From contig JAUICS010000078.1 of NCBI GenBank assembly GCA_030427765.1, positions 1 through 6,396 of the forward strand: 6,396 nt of DNA, written 5' to 3'. The position numbers and the translations under genes are program-made. The DNA is from Alphaproteobacteria bacterium (lineage in GTDB: Bacteria > Pseudomonadota > Alphaproteobacteria > Micavibrionales > Micavibrionaceae). Shown piece after piece: positions 5,835 to 6,396 of the stretch. The notes beneath the pieces are model-generated. The model ran no database searches. It worked only from the letters and a program-made list of their open reading frames with translations, and was not told the origin of the DNA. Each line of letters starts with the position of its first letter. The stretch's first letter is position 1.

Positions 5835-6396
5835 TTATAGTCCTACCTGATCAGCCACTAAATATATGAGTAAAATCATCAGGGTTACGGTATACATTCC
5901 TTGCAAAATGCGTTCTGGAACGGCGTTTGCAATTTTGGCCGCTGTAAAGCCGGCAAGGATTGTGCAGGGAATCATAATGGTAAGTAAGTATACGTCCAAT
6001 AAACCATGATATAAGAATGATAAAGCCGCGGAAGACAGGCTGATTGCACTTATCCAGTTGGCCATACTGATGATGGTTTTGATATTTTCGCGCAGGATAA
6101 GACCGAGTATGGCAATGAGGATGACACCGCCCCCTGCCCCGGATACACCATCGTAAAACCCGATCAATATTCCTGACAGAATGATCAGTAGTTTCCAGTA
6201 TTTTACAGGACCAAGATCCGCGGATGTATCTTTTGTTCCTTTCTCCGTTTTTCTTGAAAACCGCATAATTGAGTAGACCAAGCCGAGCGAACACACACAT
6301 AAGATAATCATAATAACGTAATCGCCCGGAATGGTCTTCAGGACATAACTGCCCGCCAATGCACCCAATATAATTGTTGGCGTCATCATAAATGCC
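5835..6396 (-). CDS. TauE/SafE (TSUP) family membrane permease, 5' end cut off
   Basis: The frame is open to the window edge and encodes the last 186 or so residues of an integral membrane protein. The first ATG in the window (6389) is unlikely to be the start, because the frame stays open upstream and family members are about 250 residues. Counting from that Met, hydrophobic segments lie at about 3-18, 24-41, 66-98, 106-128, 133-152 and 164-180. GFYDGVSGAGGG (77-88) resembles the conserved Gly-rich GFYDG repeat of TSUP transporters, followed by SMANWISAIS and a final IPCTILAGFTAAKIA helix. TSUP members export or import small sulfur or organic anions such as sulfite or sulfoacetate; the substrate cannot be told here. 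It shows no functional link with the downstream chaperone genes and is probably a separate transcription unit. Confidence 0.8.
   Translation of the reverse strand, partial: AFMMTPTIILGALAGSYVLKTIPGDYVIMIILCVCSLGLVYSIMRFSRKTEKGTKDTSADLGPVKYWKLLIILSGILIGFYDGVSGAGGGVILIAILGLILRENIKTIISMANWISAISLSSAALSFLYHGLLDVYLLTIMIPCTILAGFTAAKIANAVPERILQGMYTVTLMILLIYLVADQVGL

Noticed and set aside
1..6396. Mobile element, CRISPR array or novel defence system
   Set aside because: No transposase, integrase, spaced direct repeats or terminal inverted repeats were seen. Both tRNA genes are intact without attachment-site duplication, and all genes are core housekeeping or ordinary transport genes.

Overview
The window looks like a conserved protein-quality-control locus from an alphaproteobacterium with a moderately AT-rich genome. 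Every gene I can support lies on the minus strand, so transcription runs from high to low coordinates. The order tRNA-Leu, tig, clpP, lon, hup, tRNA-Val matches, from memory, the layout common in Alphaproteobacteria. The basic Lys/Ala-rich tail on the trigger factor also fits that group. No species can be named from this sequence.

Layout, in transcription order. (1) 6396-5835 is the 3' part of a TauE/SafE (TSUP)-type membrane permease, cut by the window edge. (2) 5826-5766 holds a short hairpin and a promoter-like CTTGAA element. (3) 5765-5681 is tRNA-Leu(UAG), followed after 24 nt by tig, trigger factor (5656-4190). (4) 4189-4062 is a spacer with a perfect 8-bp hairpin, then clpP (4061-3408). 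(5) 3407-3197 is a 211-bp spacer where clpX would normally lie. It holds no gene, but has a 12-bp palindrome and a good heat-shock-type promoter for lon. (6) lon is 3196-788. (7) After a 162-bp spacer comes hup (625-350, GTG start), then a hairpin terminator. (8) tRNA-Val(UAC) is 251-176. Only 21 nt later starts a truncated gene (154-1) that ends in a glycine-rich GTGGT motif resembling the start of an asparaginase domain.

Trigger factor receives nascent chains at the ribosome, ClpP and Lon degrade damaged or regulatory proteins, and HU organises the nucleoid. Their linkage and the CTTGAA elements suggest heat-shock control.

The main oddities are the missing clpX between clpP and lon, a His-rich insert and a histone-H1-like tail in trigger factor, and two tRNA genes each lying within 25 nt of a downstream start codon with little Shine-Dalgarno sequence. 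I found no convincing undescribed system, no mobile element and no CRISPR array.
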